A stretch of 64,000 bases of DNA, taken from NCBI RefSeq assembly GCF_028858515.1, contig NZ_JAPJZJ010000002.1:124001-188000 (forward strand), written 5' to 3'. This DNA comes from Aurantiacibacter sp. D1-12 (GTDB lineage Bacteria > Pseudomonadota > Alphaproteobacteria > Sphingomonadales > Sphingomonadaceae). The notes beneath the pieces were generated by a model. That model was given only the letters and a program-made list of their open reading frames with translations, did not search any database and had not been told where the DNA came from. The position numbers were made by a program, and so were the translations under genes. How positions within the stretch are numbered: position 1 is the stretch's first letter; each line of letters opens with the position of its first letter. This document shows positions 17,746 to 27,244 of the stretch, piece after piece.

Positions 17746-20460
17746 ATGAGCACCGAGCTGTCAAAGACTTTCGATCCCGCCGCGATTGAGGCGAAATGGT
17801 ATTCCCACTGGGAAGGCACAGGCGCATTCCGTCCGGAGCGCCCGGATGCCGAGCCCTTCACCATTGTGAACCCGCCGCCCAACGTGACGGGTTCGCTGCA
17901 CATCGGCCACGCCCTCGATAATACGCTGCAGGATATCGTGATCCGATACGAGCGGCTGCGCGGCAAAGATGCGCTGTGGGTGGTGGGCATGGACCATGCC
18001 GGCATCGCCACGCAGATGGTGGTCGAGCGCCAGATGGAAGAGCGGCAGGACAAGCGCACCAATTACAGTCGCGAAGAATTCGTCGACAAGGTGTGGGAAT
18101 GGAAAGCCGAATCTGGCGGAACCATTACCAAGCAGCTGCGCCGCCTCGGCTGCTCGATGGACTGGTCGCGCGAACAGTTCACGATGGACGAGCACTTCAC
18201 CAAGGCGGTGCTCAAGGTGTTCGTGGACCTGCACGAAAAGGGCCTGATCTACCGCGACAAGCGGTTGGTGAACTGGGACCCGAAGCTGAAGACCGCGATC
18301 TCCGATCTCGAAGTCGAGACCGAGAACGTGGCGGGCCACTTTTGGACCTTCGAATACCCGCTTGCCGATGAAAGCGGCTCGATCCGCGTGTCCACCACAC
18401 GCCCGGAAACCATGCTCGCCGATATGGCGGTCGCGGTTCATCCGGACGATGATCGCTACAAGGATCTGGTCGCGCGCGGTGCCAAGGTGAAACTGCCGAT
18501 TACGGGCCGCGAAATTCCTATCGTGGCCGACGAGCATGCCGATCCGGAGCTCGGCTCGGGCGCGGTGAAAATCACGCCGGGGCATGATTTCAACGACTTC
18601 GACGTCGGCAAGCGCGCCGGGATCGCAGCGGGCGATATGCTCAACATGCTCGATGCCGAGGCAGCGGTTTGCCAGACGGCGGACGGGCTGGTGCCCGATG
18701 AACTCATCGGCATGGACCGTTTCGATGCCCGCAAGCGTGTGGTCGAAATGCTCAAAGAGAGCGGCCACCTCGTCCCCTATGTCACGAAGACCAAAAAGGG
18801 CGAAGAGCAAGTGCTCGACGCTGAACCGCGCACCATAGCAACGCCCTTCGGCGATCGCGGCGGCGTGGTGATCGAACCGTGGCTAACCGACCAGTGGTAC
18901 GTCGATGCCGAAACGCTGGCGCAGAAGCCCATCGAGGCGGTGCGTTCGGGCGAAGTCGAGATCGTCCCCAAGACGTGGGAGAAGACCTTCTTCAACTGGA
19001 TGGAGAACATCCAGCCGTGGTGTGTTTCGCGCCAGCTGTGGTGGGGGCACCGGATCCCGGCTTGGTATGACGCAGACGGGAACGCCTATGTCGCGATGAG
19101 CGAGGAAGAAGCGCAGGCCAAGGCAGGCGAAGGCGTTGCGCTGACCCGCGATGAAGACGTGCTCGACACATGGTTCTCCTCCGCGCTCTGGCCCTTCGCC
19201 ACGCTCGGCTGGCCGGACGAGACCGCGATGCTGAAAAAGCATTATCCCAACAGCCTGCTCATCTCCGGCTTCGACATCCTGTTCTTCTGGGATGCGCGCA
19301 TGCTGATGTCGGGATACTTCAACATGGGCGAGCGCCCGTGGGACAAGCTGTATCTGCACGGCCTCGTGCGCGCGGCGGACGGCTCGAAGATGAGCAAGTC
19401 CAAGGGCAATGTCGTCGATCCGCTCGGCCTGATCGACCAGTACGGCGCCGATGCGCTGCGCTTCTTCATGGCGGCGATGGAAAGCCAGGGCCGCGACATC
19501 AAGATGGATGAAAAGCGTGTCGAGGGCTATCGCAACTTCGCAACAAAGCTCTGGAATGCCACGCGTTTCTGCCAGTCTAACGGGATCGGCAAGAGCGACA
19601 CGATCAAGGCTCCGGCAGCCAAGCTCGCGGCCAACCAGTGGATCATCGGCGAAGTGCAGCAGACCTGCGAGGCGCTGGAAGCCGCAATGGCGGACCTGCG
19701 CTTCGATGCCGCTGCCAACACGATCTACCAGTTCACTTGGAGCCGCTTCTGCGATTGGTATCTCGAGTTGATCAAGCCGGTCCTGCAAGGCGATGCGGAC
19801 AGCCCGGCTGCGGTGGAAACCCGCGAAGTCGCCGGATGGGCGCTCGACCAGATTTTCGTGATGCTGCACCCCTTCATGCCCTTCGTCACCGAAGAGCTGT
19901 GGCATGCCCAAGCCAGTTTTGAGGGGGGAGAACGCAGCTACGACCTGATCCTCGCCAAATGGCCCGATCCGCGCGCGGAAGTTTCCAAGGACGCGACCGA
20001 CGCCATCGACTGGACCATAGCGCTCACCACCGCGACGCGCGGTGCGCGCAACGAGCTAGGCATTTCGCCGGGTGAGAAGCTGGCGGCCTTCGTGGCAAAC
20101 CCGTCCGACGTAGCCAGCCGCGTGCTCGAGCGAAGCAGCGCTGCCATCGAACGCCTCGCCCGCCTGTCTCCTGTCACCGTGGGCGAAGCGCCCGCCGGTG
20201 CCGCAATGCAGGTGACCGCGGGTGATGACGTGTTCATTGTGCCGCTCGAAGGCGTGATCGATATCGACGCCGAACGCGCGCGGCTGGAGAAGGCGCTGGC
20301 TGCCTCGCAGAAGGAAGCAGGATCGCTCCAGGGCCGCCTCGGCAATGCAAACTTCGTCGAACGCGCGGCTCCCGAAGCCGTCGAAAAAGCACGCGATGAT
20401 CTGGCACACCACACGGCCGAGATAGCGCGGCTTGAAGGCGCGCTGGCGCGGTTGGGGTGA
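17746..20460 (+). CDS. valS: Valyl-tRNA synthetase
   Basis: Class I valyl-tRNA synthetase, 904 residues. The HIGH motif (52-55, in [11 protein letters not shown]) and KMSKS (548-552) bracket the catalytic core, with the large CP1 editing domain between them and its conserved THRPETML-type segment (here [10 protein letters not shown]). An anticodon-binding helical domain follows, and the C-terminal coiled-coil arm (about 835-904) is typical of ValRS. No good ribosome site is visible before the ATG, which lies 33 bp after a UUCG hairpin. Its stop overlaps the next gene as GTGA. Confidence 0.98.
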   Translation: MSTELSKTFDPAAIEAKWYSHWEGTGAFRPERPDAEPFTIVNPPPNVTGSLHIGHALDNTLQDIVIRYERLRGKDALWVVGMDHAGIATQMVVERQMEERQDKRTNYSREEFVDKVWEWKAESGGTITKQLRRLGCSMDWSREQFTMDEHFTKAVLKVFVDLHEKGLIYRDKRLVNWDPKLKTAISDLEVETENVAGHFWTFEYPLADESGSIRVSTTRPETMLADMAVAVHPDDDRYKDLVARGAKVKLPITGREIPIVADEHADPELGSGAVKITPGHDFNDFDVGKRAGIAAGDMLNMLDAEAAVCQTADGLVPDELIGMDRFDARKRVVEMLKESGHLVPYVTKTKKGEEQVLDAEPRTIATPFGDRGGVVIEPWLTDQWYVDAETLAQKPIEAVRSGEVEIVPKTWEKTFFNWMENIQPWCVSRQLWWGHRIPAWYDADGNAYVAMSEEEAQAKAGEGVALTRDEDVLDTWFSSALWPFATLGWPDETAMLKKHYPNSLLISGFDILFFWDARMLMSGYFNMGERPWDKLYLHGLVRAADGSKMSKSKGNVVDPLGLIDQYGADALRFFMAAMESQGRDIKMDEKRVEGYRNFATKLWNATRFCQSNGIGKSDTIKAPAAKLAANQWIIGEVQQTCEALEAAMADLRFDAAANTIYQFTWSRFCDWYLELIKPVLQGDADSPAAVETREVAGWALDQIFVMLHPFMPFVTEELWHAQASFEGGERSYDLILAKWPDPRAEVSKDATDAIDWTIALTTATRGARNELGISPGEKLAAFVANPSDVASRVLERSSAAIERLARLSPVTVGEAPAGAAMQVTAGDDVFIVPLEGVIDIDAERARLEKALAASQKEAGSLQGRLGNANFVERAAPEAVEKARDDLAHHTAEIARLEGALARLG

Positions 20461-20969
20461 TTAAGCGTCTTGCAGAGGCCATAGCAAAGTTCGTGAAGGG
20501 CTCAGCAACCCCTTCGTCCAGGCTGCCTCAATTGTTCCGAGACGATGACCTCGGCGAGTTCCGTTTGGGGGACTCTGGCCGTAGCTACGGCGGCAAAGTC
20601 GATTGGCTCGGTCAAGACGTCTATGTCTCTATCAATCTACGTGACGATTTATCCGTACGTGCGCTTTCCAGATGTTTGGACCAACTGCGTAGATTTTTGG
20701 CTCATGCCGAAGACTTTCAAACCAAAGCGAGCGCTCGGTCTGCAGAGATGTTCTATCCCGAATACATCGAGAACAGATGGCACCGCGATCAACCTCCGCT
20801 TGAAGTTGGAGAATGGGAGAGAAGAATCCCGCTTGAGGTAATCGAACTAAATGTATCAGGCAGCGTTTTCCTAACTTTCGATACCCGGGATCTAATGGGC
20901 GGTAATGTAATCGAGTTGATCGGGACTACTCGGGGAGAAATCAGCGAGGTGAGCCTGTTCTTCCCATAG
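20457..20969 (+). CDS. DUF2262-like orphan protein coupled to valS
   Basis: A 170-residue protein with no signal peptide. The order of segments ([21 protein letters not shown] near 32-52, a helical middle, [11 protein letters not shown] near 107-117, then [19 protein letters not shown] near 138-156) recalls DUF2262-type proteins, some of which occur as immunity-like proteins. The match is from memory and low confidence. The GTG start overlaps the valS stop by 4 bp. Two 60-base lines counted gave about 47-50% G+C, clearly lower than valS, so it is probably a later insertion. Function unknown. Confidence 0.6.
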   Translation: MIKRLAEAIAKFVKGSATPSSRLPQLFRDDDLGEFRLGDSGRSYGGKVDWLGQDVYVSINLRDDLSVRALSRCLDQLRRFLAHAEDFQTKASARSAEMFYPEYIENRWHRDQPPLEVGEWERRIPLEVIELNVSGSVFLTFDTRDLMGGNVIELIGTTRGEISEVSLFFP

Positions 20970-21022
20970 GCCTTGAAGCGCTCACGACATCCTCCCACCT
21001 CTCATGATGACTGGAGGCGCAA

Positions 21023-21382
21023 ATGACACTCGATCACATGGTTATCCTTGTGCGCTCGCTGGAGGCGAGCTTGCCTTGGTATGAGACGCTGCTTGGCCTC
21101 ATCGGCTTCACCAAGACGCGCGACCATGTCTGGGCGAATGAGGACGGTGTCGCGATCGATCTCAATCAGGCGAAGGCGGATACCTCGGACTACGGGCGTT
21201 ATGCGCCTGGCCTCAATCATCTCGGTTTTACCGCACCCGACGAGGCGGCGCTCGACGCGGTGCGCCAGGGCATGGCGGATGCCGGGTTCGAGGTGCCTGA
21301 AAAGCAGCATTTCGAGGATGAGACCGCGACCTTCTTCCGCGACCCCGACGGGATGCGCGTGGAAGTCACGGTTTACGCCTGA
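21023..21382 (+). CDS. VOC (glyoxalase/bleomycin-resistance) superfamily protein
   Basis: A 119-residue single-module VOC protein with paired beta-alpha-beta-beta-beta units. H5 (LDHMVILV), the HLGFTAPD segment (about 72-79) and the ETATFFRDPDGMRVEV C-terminus place metal ligands where the superfamily has them. Substrate unknown. The ATG has GGAGG 5 bp upstream. It is separate from the gloA-like VOC gene at 54.1 kb. Confidence 0.85.
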   Translation: MTLDHMVILVRSLEASLPWYETLLGLIGFTKTRDHVWANEDGVAIDLNQAKADTSDYGRYAPGLNHLGFTAPDEAALDAVRQGMADAGFEVPEKQHFEDETATFFRDPDGMRVEVTVYA

Positions 21383-21460
21383 CCTTTCCTACACGGCCAA
21401 GGCGTGCAAAGGCTGCCGTCATGCTTGAGTCGCCCGCTCCACTGAATTCATTCGCAGAAG

Positions 21461-21543
21461 TGTCAACTTCGCCAGTGGCGGATACATCCATGATATCAAG
21501 TGAAAATATCCCCCACAGGTGCATCGTCACGATGTCAACTTCG
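21461..21543 (+). repeat. 11-bp direct repeat upstream of queE
   Basis: TGTCAACTTCG occurs at 21461-21471 and again at 21533-21543. The second copy runs into a short AACTT/AAGTT hairpin just before the queE start. The 184-bp gap between the VOC gene and queE holds nothing else I can name. No preQ1 riboswitch consensus is visible. Confidence 0.4.
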
Positions 21544-21566
21544 TCAAGTTCGCAGGGGCCGCACCG

Positions 21567-22298
21567 ATGCTGACGCTTGCGACACAGGCTCCCGGCGAGG
21601 CAGAGATTTTTGCATCGGAGCAAGGCGAAGGGCCGAGCGCGGGCATGCCTGTAGCCTTTATCCGTCTATCGCGCTGCAACCTCGCATGCGTGTGGTGCGA
21701 TACCGCTTATACTTGGCATTTCGAGGGTGATGAGCGCCCGCATCGCTCTGGTGAGACCTTTGATCGCGCGGAAAATCAGGTGAAGCTTTCGCCAGAGGAG
21801 GCGGCGAAACGGATAGCGGCATTCGGGCGGGATCGCGTGGTCATTACTGGCGGCGAACCGCTGATGCAGGCGGGCAAGTTGGCTGCAATGCTCGAGCATT
21901 TGCCCGATATCTCTGTGGAGATCGAAACCAACGGCACCGTGATGCCACCCGCAGCGCTCGATGGGCGGGTGACACAGTACAATGTCAGCCCCAAATTGGC
22001 ACACAGCGGCAACGCGGCGGAGCTCGCGCTCAAGCCCGAAATGCTGGCGCATTGGGCAGCCGAGCCGCGGGCTTTCCTCAAGTTCGTGATCGCCGAGCCG
22101 GGCGACATGGACGAGGTCCTGGAGCTGGTCGCGGACTATGGCTTTGACAAAGGGCACGTGTTCCTGATGCCCGAAGGCACCGACAGCGAGACGCTACGGT
22201 CCCGCGAGAAGTGGCTAGCTCCGCTGGCGCTGAAGCACGGGTTCAGGATGACTGATCGGCTACACATCCACCTCTACGGCGACACCCGAGGTACCTAA
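21567..22298 (+). CDS. queE: 7-carboxy-7-deazaguanine synthase
   Basis: A 243-residue radical-SAM enzyme of the queuosine pathway that contracts 6-carboxy-tetrahydropterin to 7-carboxy-7-deazaguanine. The iron-sulfur motif is CNLACVWCD (CxxxCxxC), preceded by the substrate loop EQGEGPSAGMPVAFIRL. VITGGEPLMQ is the SAM-binding GGE motif. Start placed at 21567 with AGGGG upstream; a frame starting 48 bp earlier lacks a ribosome site. It is not next to queC or queD here. Confidence 0.93.
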   Translation: MLTLATQAPGEAEIFASEQGEGPSAGMPVAFIRLSRCNLACVWCDTAYTWHFEGDERPHRSGETFDRAENQVKLSPEEAAKRIAAFGRDRVVITGGEPLMQAGKLAAMLEHLPDISVEIETNGTVMPPAALDGRVTQYNVSPKLAHSGNAAELALKPEMLAHWAAEPRAFLKFVIAEPGDMDEVLELVADYGFDKGHVFLMPEGTDSETLRSREKWLAPLALKHGFRMTDRLHIHLYGDTRGT

Positions 22299-22311
22299 CT
22301 TGTCTTGCGCA

Positions 22312-22452
22312 CCCGCCTCCGCGGGCGCGTCCTCGCTAGACGCGCAGCCAAGCTGCGTCCGCTGCGGGCGGGCGGTCGCCCTTGCCCTCGCTTCGCTCGC
22401 GATCGGCGATGGTCTCGAGCCGCGCAGCGGCACGACAGCCCGCGACTGCGGG
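22312..22452. repeat. Cluster of short GC-rich palindromes between queE and herA
   Basis: At least four perfect small inverted repeats lie in about 140 bp: CCCGC/GCGGG (22312-22325), GCGCGTC/GACGCGC (22325-22345), CGCAGC/GCTGCG (22343-22357) and CCCGC/GCGGG (22439-22452). No T-run follows any of them, so this is not a classic terminator. Frames running through it are shadows. It has the look of a repetitive intergenic (REP-like) patch between two convergent genes. Confidence 0.45.
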
Positions 22453-22514
22453 CCGTCCGGTAGGGCGGAAGCCAAGTGAGCGGACGCGAACGCCGGCGCT
22501 TGAGGCTAAACAAA

Positions 22515-24233
22515 TTACGCCCCCTGCGAACGCCAGCGTTGGACGGTGCGCATGACCTTTTCTTCTTCGCCGCCACCCTGGTTCCACAGGTCGACAAAGC
22601 TCGGGTCTTCCGATGCCGGACGCTTGCTCTCTTCAAGGTTGTCGAAGGAAACGCGGATCGGGATCGAAACACCCTCGCCGCAGACGATGCATTCGCGGTT
22701 GCGCAGCGCCGGGATGGAATCGAGGAAGCCACGCGCGCCTTCGGGCATCGCGGCACGAACAAAGTCCTGGTCGCGGTCGTTGTTGAGGCGCATCGAGATG
22801 ATCGTACCGCACTGCGACAGCACGCCTTCGGCAAGGTCGGACGGTCGCTGGGTAATCAAACCGAGCGAGATACCGTATTTACGGCCCTCCTTGGCGATAC
22901 GGCTGAGGATCGTGCCAACCGAGTTGCCATCGGCATTGCGCTCGTTCGGCACGTAACGGTGAGCCTCTTCGCAGACCAGCAGGATCGGCGAAGTGCTCTC
23001 GTTACGGCTCCAGATGGCGAAGTCGAAGGTCAGACGGCTGAGCACGGCAACAACCGTGCTGGTGATGTCGGACGGGACGCCCGACACGTCGATGATGGAG
23101 ATCGGTTTGCCGTCTGACGGCATGCGGAAGATCTTGCCGATGAAATCCGCCATCGTGTCACCCACGAGCATGCCGGAGAACATGAACTGGTAACGCGGAT
23201 CGGCCTTCAACTCGTCAATCTTGGTCTTGATGCGCATGTAGGGCGCGGTGTTGGTCGCCTTGTCCAGCTTACCCATTTCATCCTGGATCATGCCGGTCAG
23301 GTCGGACAGCAGATAGGGGATCGGCGAGTCTACCGTGATCTTGCCCATCGTTTCCGCCAGGCGGTTCTTCGACCGTGCGGCCAGCAGACACTTGGCAAGA
23401 ATATCGCGATCGTTCTGAAGGTCGTTCCCGCTGGACTTGAGTAGCACTTCGCAGTGCTCTTCAAAGTTCATCAGCCAGTACGGCATCTGCAGGTTCGACA
23501 CGTCGAAAATCATGCCGGTGTTGCGGAATGCGGCCGAATATTCACCGTGCGGATCGATCATCAGGATGTGACCCTGCGGGGCCGCCTGACAGATGCGGTG
23601 GAGGATAAGCGCGGCACTCGTCGACTTACCCGTACCGGTCGAGCCGAGCAGCGCGAAGTGCTTGCCCAGCATGGCGTCGATATACATACCCGCGCGAATA
23701 TCGCTGGTGGGGTAGACGGTGCCGATCTGGATCGCGCTGCGACCGTCCGAAGCGTAAATCTGGCGAAGGTCTTCGGTGGTGGCAGGATAAACCATCGCGC
23801 CCGGAATCGGGTAGCGCGTTACACCGCGGCGGAAGCTGTGGATCTTGCCCGTCAGCTTTTCTTCCATGCCCTCGCCCATAAAGTCGATATTGGCGATGAC
23901 CGAGTTGGCCTGTCCGCGACGATCCTGCCGCTGGTTGCGCACCGAAGCGAGAAGCCAGCCATCATTGGTCTTGATCTTGATCTGTGAACCGACCTGTCCG
24001 GCCAGTGCGATAGACGGATCGGCATCAGCCATACATTCGTTCAGCCGCTGCAGGTCCAGGGCAATGGCAGAGCCGGAGCCGGCGATTTCCAGCACCACGC
24101 CGATCGGCTGTCGCGCGCACTCGGCGCTCTGCGCAGCGCGAAGATCGTCTTCCTGCGGCGATGCAGCAGGCGCTGCGTTGGACTGGTCCACCGGAGTGGC
24201 ATTGGCAAACTGACTACCGTTCATATCGGTCAT
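22515..24233 (-). CDS. HerA-type hexameric ATPase (DUF87)
   Basis: A 572-residue protein. After a disordered Ala-rich start, a HAS-barrel-like domain (about 42-135) precedes a HerA/FtsK-type ATPase: Walker A GSTGTGKS (197-204), Walker B ILLVCEEAHRYV, and the sensor segment LGLITQRPSDL. HerA proteins are DNA-pumping hexamers that in archaea work with the nuclease NurA in end resection. No NurA, SIR2 or other known partner is adjacent: neighbours are queE (convergent) and the Alph_Pro_TM/TauE pair. Role in this lineage unknown. Confidence 0.85.
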   Translation of the reverse strand: MTDMNGSQFANATPVDQSNAAPAASPQEDDLRAAQSAECARQPIGVVLEIAGSGSAIALDLQRLNECMADADPSIALAGQVGSQIKIKTNDGWLLASVRNQRQDRRGQANSVIANIDFMGEGMEEKLTGKIHSFRRGVTRYPIPGAMVYPATTEDLRQIYASDGRSAIQIGTVYPTSDIRAGMYIDAMLGKHFALLGSTGTGKSTSAALILHRICQAAPQGHILMIDPHGEYSAAFRNTGMIFDVSNLQMPYWLMNFEEHCEVLLKSSGNDLQNDRDILAKCLLAARSKNRLAETMGKITVDSPIPYLLSDLTGMIQDEMGKLDKATNTAPYMRIKTKIDELKADPRYQFMFSGMLVGDTMADFIGKIFRMPSDGKPISIIDVSGVPSDITSTVVAVLSRLTFDFAIWSRNESTSPILLVCEEAHRYVPNERNADGNSVGTILSRIAKEGRKYGISLGLITQRPSDLAEGVLSQCGTIISMRLNNDRDQDFVRAAMPEGARGFLDSIPALRNRECIVCGEGVSIPIRVSFDNLEESKRPASEDPSFVDLWNQGGGEEEKVMRTVQRWRSQGA

Positions 24234-24317
24234 ATACGGCTCGCAAAGCTGTTAAACTGGCAAGCGGCCTAGCCCGAATGAGGTTAAAATCGCGTCAATC
24301 ACGCGCCTTTGTGTAGT

Positions 24318-25091
24318 TCAGATGAGCGCGAACAGGCGGCCCGCCGCCCATCCCATCAACACCGAAAGACCCACTGCAAAGAGGCCGTACAGCAGTGAAT
24401 TGTCATTCGCGGCATCCTCTACGCGGCGCTCGAAACCTTCCTTGTACACCTGCACTTCGGAGGTCGCAGAGGTTACCACTTCGCCATCGGTAATGGCGAA
24501 TGTCTCTGCTACGTATCGGCCCGCGATCACATTGGACGGAATAGGCAATCGAGCACGATACAGGACACCTTCCGATACCCGCACACCTTCCTCATACTCG
24601 GCATAGAGACCTTGTCGTTCGCGCAGATCGACAAGCCCGGCGGAGAAGCGGGCCTGCTCCTCCGGATCGATCGAGCCGGAGGGTGACAGCTGCAAGTAGT
24701 CGAGCCCAAGCTCGAAAATCAGCGCAGTCCTTTCATCCACAATCTCCTGGATCGGCCGCGAGCTGGCAAGCGCGTAGTAAGACGGAACCGAACGGAAATC
24801 GGTGCTCTCGGCATTGACCCACATCATGCCCAGCCAGCGCTCCTTTTCGCGGAGACGAACCTGTTCGCTCGGCCCTTTCAGCACAACGACCACATCATAT
24901 TCGCCCTGCGCACGTCCGCCGGCGCTATCCAGAATGGCACCGAAGAGCAGCAGGTCCGCGCCGGTAAATCCTTGTCGCAAGACAATCTCGTGCTCCGAGA
25001 TATCGGGTACCAGGATGGGATCGCGGCTTTGGGCTAGCGCAGGCGAAGCGAGACCGAGAGCGCAAAGAAAGAGGATGAGCGCGCGGATCAC
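24318..25091 (-). CDS. Alph_Pro_TM (TIGR02186-like) exported membrane protein
   Basis: A 257-residue protein with a Sec signal peptide (cleavage near ALA-Q, residue 20-21), a long periplasmic beta-rich region, and one C-terminal transmembrane helix (about 236-255). Segments such as ISEHEIVLRQGFTGADLLLFGA and GRYVAETF are typical of this alphaproteobacterial family, found next to TauE/SafE exporters. It is thought to be a partner of the exporter; the mechanism is not known. Its ATG overlaps the TauE stop by 4 bp. Confidence 0.85.
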   Translation of the reverse strand: MIRALILFLCALGLASPALAQSRDPILVPDISEHEIVLRQGFTGADLLLFGAILDSAGGRAQGEYDVVVVLKGPSEQVRLREKERWLGMMWVNAESTDFRSVPSYYALASSRPIQEIVDERTALIFELGLDYLQLSPSGSIDPEEQARFSAGLVDLRERQGLYAEYEEGVRVSEGVLYRARLPIPSNVIAGRYVAETFAITDGEVVTSATSEVQVYKEGFERRVEDAANDNSLLYGLFAVGLSVLMGWAAGRLFALI

Positions 25092-26005
25092 AGCGGCACC
25101 ACCGTGTAGACCTCATCCGGTCGCACACCCAGACCCCACAGCATCCGCAGCGCAATCGCCACAACGATAGAGGCAAGGATCAGACGCAGGAATTCCGGCT
25201 TGACCAGCTGAGCAATCTTGGTGCCGAATTGCGCTCCGATCACTGATCCGAGGAGCAACAAGCCTGCGAGCACAATGTCCACCGCTCGGGTAGTGAAGGC
25301 GTGCACCATGGTGACCAGCATGGTGATAAAGAGGATATTGAACAGGCTAGTGCCCACCACGACCTTCGCACTCATCCCGAGAATGTAGAGCATTGCGGGT
25401 ACCATGATGAATCCACCACCCACGCCCATGAGCATCGTCAGGATACCGACAACAACACCAAGGATCAGCGGCGCAATCGGAGAGATGTAGAGCCCTGAGC
25501 GATAGAAGCGCATGCGGTAGGGCAATGCCGCAATCCACGGATGGTGACGGCGCTTGGCTGCACGCGGCTTGCCTTCACCTGCCGAGACGTAGCCCAGAGA
25601 TTGCAATGCTTCCTTCAACATCAGCCCGCCGATCGTGCCAAGGAGCAAGACGTAGAGAATGTTGATGACCGTATCGATCTGACCAACCGCACGAAGCAAA
25701 TTGAACAGGCCCGCGCCAAGCAACGCGCCGAGCATCCCGCCAGCGACGATCACCAGTCCGATATCATAGTCGACACCCTTGTTACGGCCGTGACCGATAA
25801 CGCCCGAAACGCTCGCCCCCGTCACCTGGGTCGCGGCAGAAGCGGCGGCCACAGTAGGCTGAATACCAAAGAAGATCAGCAGCGGCGTGGTGAGAAATCC
25901 TCCGCCAACGCCGAACAGGCCCGAAAGCACGCCGGTCAGAGCACCAAGCAGGACGATCCACAGGCCATTGACCGATAGATTCGCAATGGGAAGGTATACG
26001 TCCAT
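25088..26005 (-). CDS. Sulfite exporter TauE/SafE family permease
   Basis: A 305-residue membrane protein with about eight hydrophobic helices in two repeats, each opening with the family's glycine-rich signature: GLFGVGGGFLTTPLLI (about 30-45) and MLMGVGGGFIMVPAM. Members export sulfite, sulfoacetate or other organosulfonate anions by an unknown coupling. The anion here cannot be read from sequence. Translationally coupled to the downstream Alph_Pro_TM gene. Confidence 0.9.
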   Translation of the reverse strand: MDVYLPIANLSVNGLWIVLLGALTGVLSGLFGVGGGFLTTPLLIFFGIQPTVAAASAATQVTGASVSGVIGHGRNKGVDYDIGLVIVAGGMLGALLGAGLFNLLRAVGQIDTVINILYVLLLGTIGGLMLKEALQSLGYVSAGEGKPRAAKRRHHPWIAALPYRMRFYRSGLYISPIAPLILGVVVGILTMLMGVGGGFIMVPAMLYILGMSAKVVVGTSLFNILFITMLVTMVHAFTTRAVDIVLAGLLLLGSVIGAQFGTKIAQLVKPEFLRLILASIVVAIALRMLWGLGVRPDEVYTVVPL

Positions 26006-26059
26006 CCCTAGCGCCTAAACGAACGAGACGCTGGATTGAAGATCAATGCGCGCTTTCGC

Positions 26060-27244
26060 CTAAAATCCGGCGGAAAGTGTGAGCGCAGGGCCACTCGAAG
26101 GCTCGGCTTCCCCCGCCACGCGGAAGCGATAGTCGGCTGAGACACGCCCACGTGCAGGGCCGATGCGGAAATTGACCGATGCGCTGGGCCCCACGTCGAG
26201 CCGCCCGGCATCTTCCTGCGCACCGCCCCATGCACCGCCGCCCGCTTCAAGCCGGAAGTCATCGTTGCCCGCCAGGCGCCTCGTAAGGCGCGTCTGACCA
26301 TCGACGAAAAGCGTCGCATTGTCGCCGGTGACATATCCGGCCTGGCCATAAACTTCGGCGGAGAAGCCCGCAGGTAGCGGGATCGGCGGGATTTCGGTCA
26401 CAGCATAGGCCGCGCCGCGAAGCTCGGTCCCGCCCGCGATCTCGGTCACCCGCGCCTCCGCTGCGAAGCGGACGGGCACAGACGGTATAGTGCGCGCCGA
26501 CACGCCAAATGCTACCTCGCGCTCTCGTGCACCTTCAAGTGCGGCATTTCCGCGCAGATGGAGATGTGGGCCATGTCCGCTTGAAGGCGCGAGGCGATAT
26601 CGCAGGACTGCACCAGCCTGGCTGCGACCATAGCTTGGCCGACCGGACAGGATCGGTGTTGTCGTATCCTCTCGCCACAGTGCCCAGGCATCCATCGACC
26701 AACGTGAGGGAGCTGGATCGCGGCGCATCTCTGCTGCCGCTGCAGGAACATTTTGCAGCTGCGCATCAGGGCGCACCAGTGCAGTCTCGGCATAGAGGCC
26801 GGCAGGCGCGGACGCGCTCGAGCGATAGCCCGCTTGCAAAAGCATGGCGTGATTGATCAGCTGGCCTACCCCGCCAAAACTACGCGAAGCAGCACTGGAC
26901 ATCATTGGAATTTCGGCCTGGGGCTGCGGCACAACGGGTTGCGGGGAAATTACGCGCTCTGGCGGCGGTGCTGGCTCCACAATGGGTTGGCTCGGGTAAG
27001 GCGGCACGATCATCGGCTGCTCAATCGGCAGTGCATCTTCCGCCTCACTTGGTGCCGCGGATCGTTCGGGAGCGATGTCTTCCACCAGTGGTGCGCCGCC
27101 CAGTGGCAGGACCGAAAGCGAGGCAGGCTCGAACGGCGGTGCCCAGGTCATCAGCCGCATGGCGGACCACGCGACGACAACGCCAAGCAGCATTAACAGC
27201 GCACCACCGCGATGGCTGGCAGATCGGTTTCTGCGCGAACTCAT
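26060..27244 (-). CDS. Proline-rich anchored putative outer-membrane barrel, NfrA-C-like context
   Basis: A 394-residue protein. A basic N-terminus and one transmembrane helix (about 13-33) are followed by a Pro/Glu-rich linker (about 76-112), and then about 220 residues of alternating amphipathic strands that end in the aromatic LTLSAGF typical of barrel proteins. The inner-membrane anchor plus Pro-rich spacer recalls TonB-like layouts; seeing it fused to barrel-type sequence is unusual. Its start overlaps the stop of the NfrB-like glycosyltransferase by 4 bp. By context it may act as the outer-membrane partner of that enzyme (NfrA-like). No sequence proof. Confidence 0.6.
   Translation of the reverse strand: MSSRRNRSASHRGGALLMLLGVVVAWSAMRLMTWAPPFEPASLSVLPLGGAPLVEDIAPERSAAPSEAEDALPIEQPMIVPPYPSQPIVEPAPPPERVISPQPVVPQPQAEIPMMSSAASRSFGGVGQLINHAMLLQAGYRSSASAPAGLYAETALVRPDAQLQNVPAAAAEMRRDPAPSRWSMDAWALWREDTTTPILSGRPSYGRSQAGAVLRYRLAPSSGHGPHLHLRGNAALEGAREREVAFGVSARTIPSVPVRFAAEARVTEIAGGTELRGAAYAVTEIPPIPLPAGFSAEVYGQAGYVTGDNATLFVDGQTRLTRRLAGNDDFRLEAGGGAWGGAQEDAGRLDVGPSASVNFRIGPARGRVSADYRFRVAGEAEPSSGPALTLSAGF

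Noticed and set aside
17761-19911. Long minus-strand frames of 342-349 codons opposite valS
   Set aside because: They are antisense shadows of a high-GC gene with a recognisable valyl-tRNA synthetase on the plus strand; the antisense products show no family motif and no ribosome site.
21383-21566. preQ1 riboswitch upstream of queE
   Set aside because: No stem-loop with an A-rich tail of the preQ1 class appears; only the direct repeat and a short hairpin are present.
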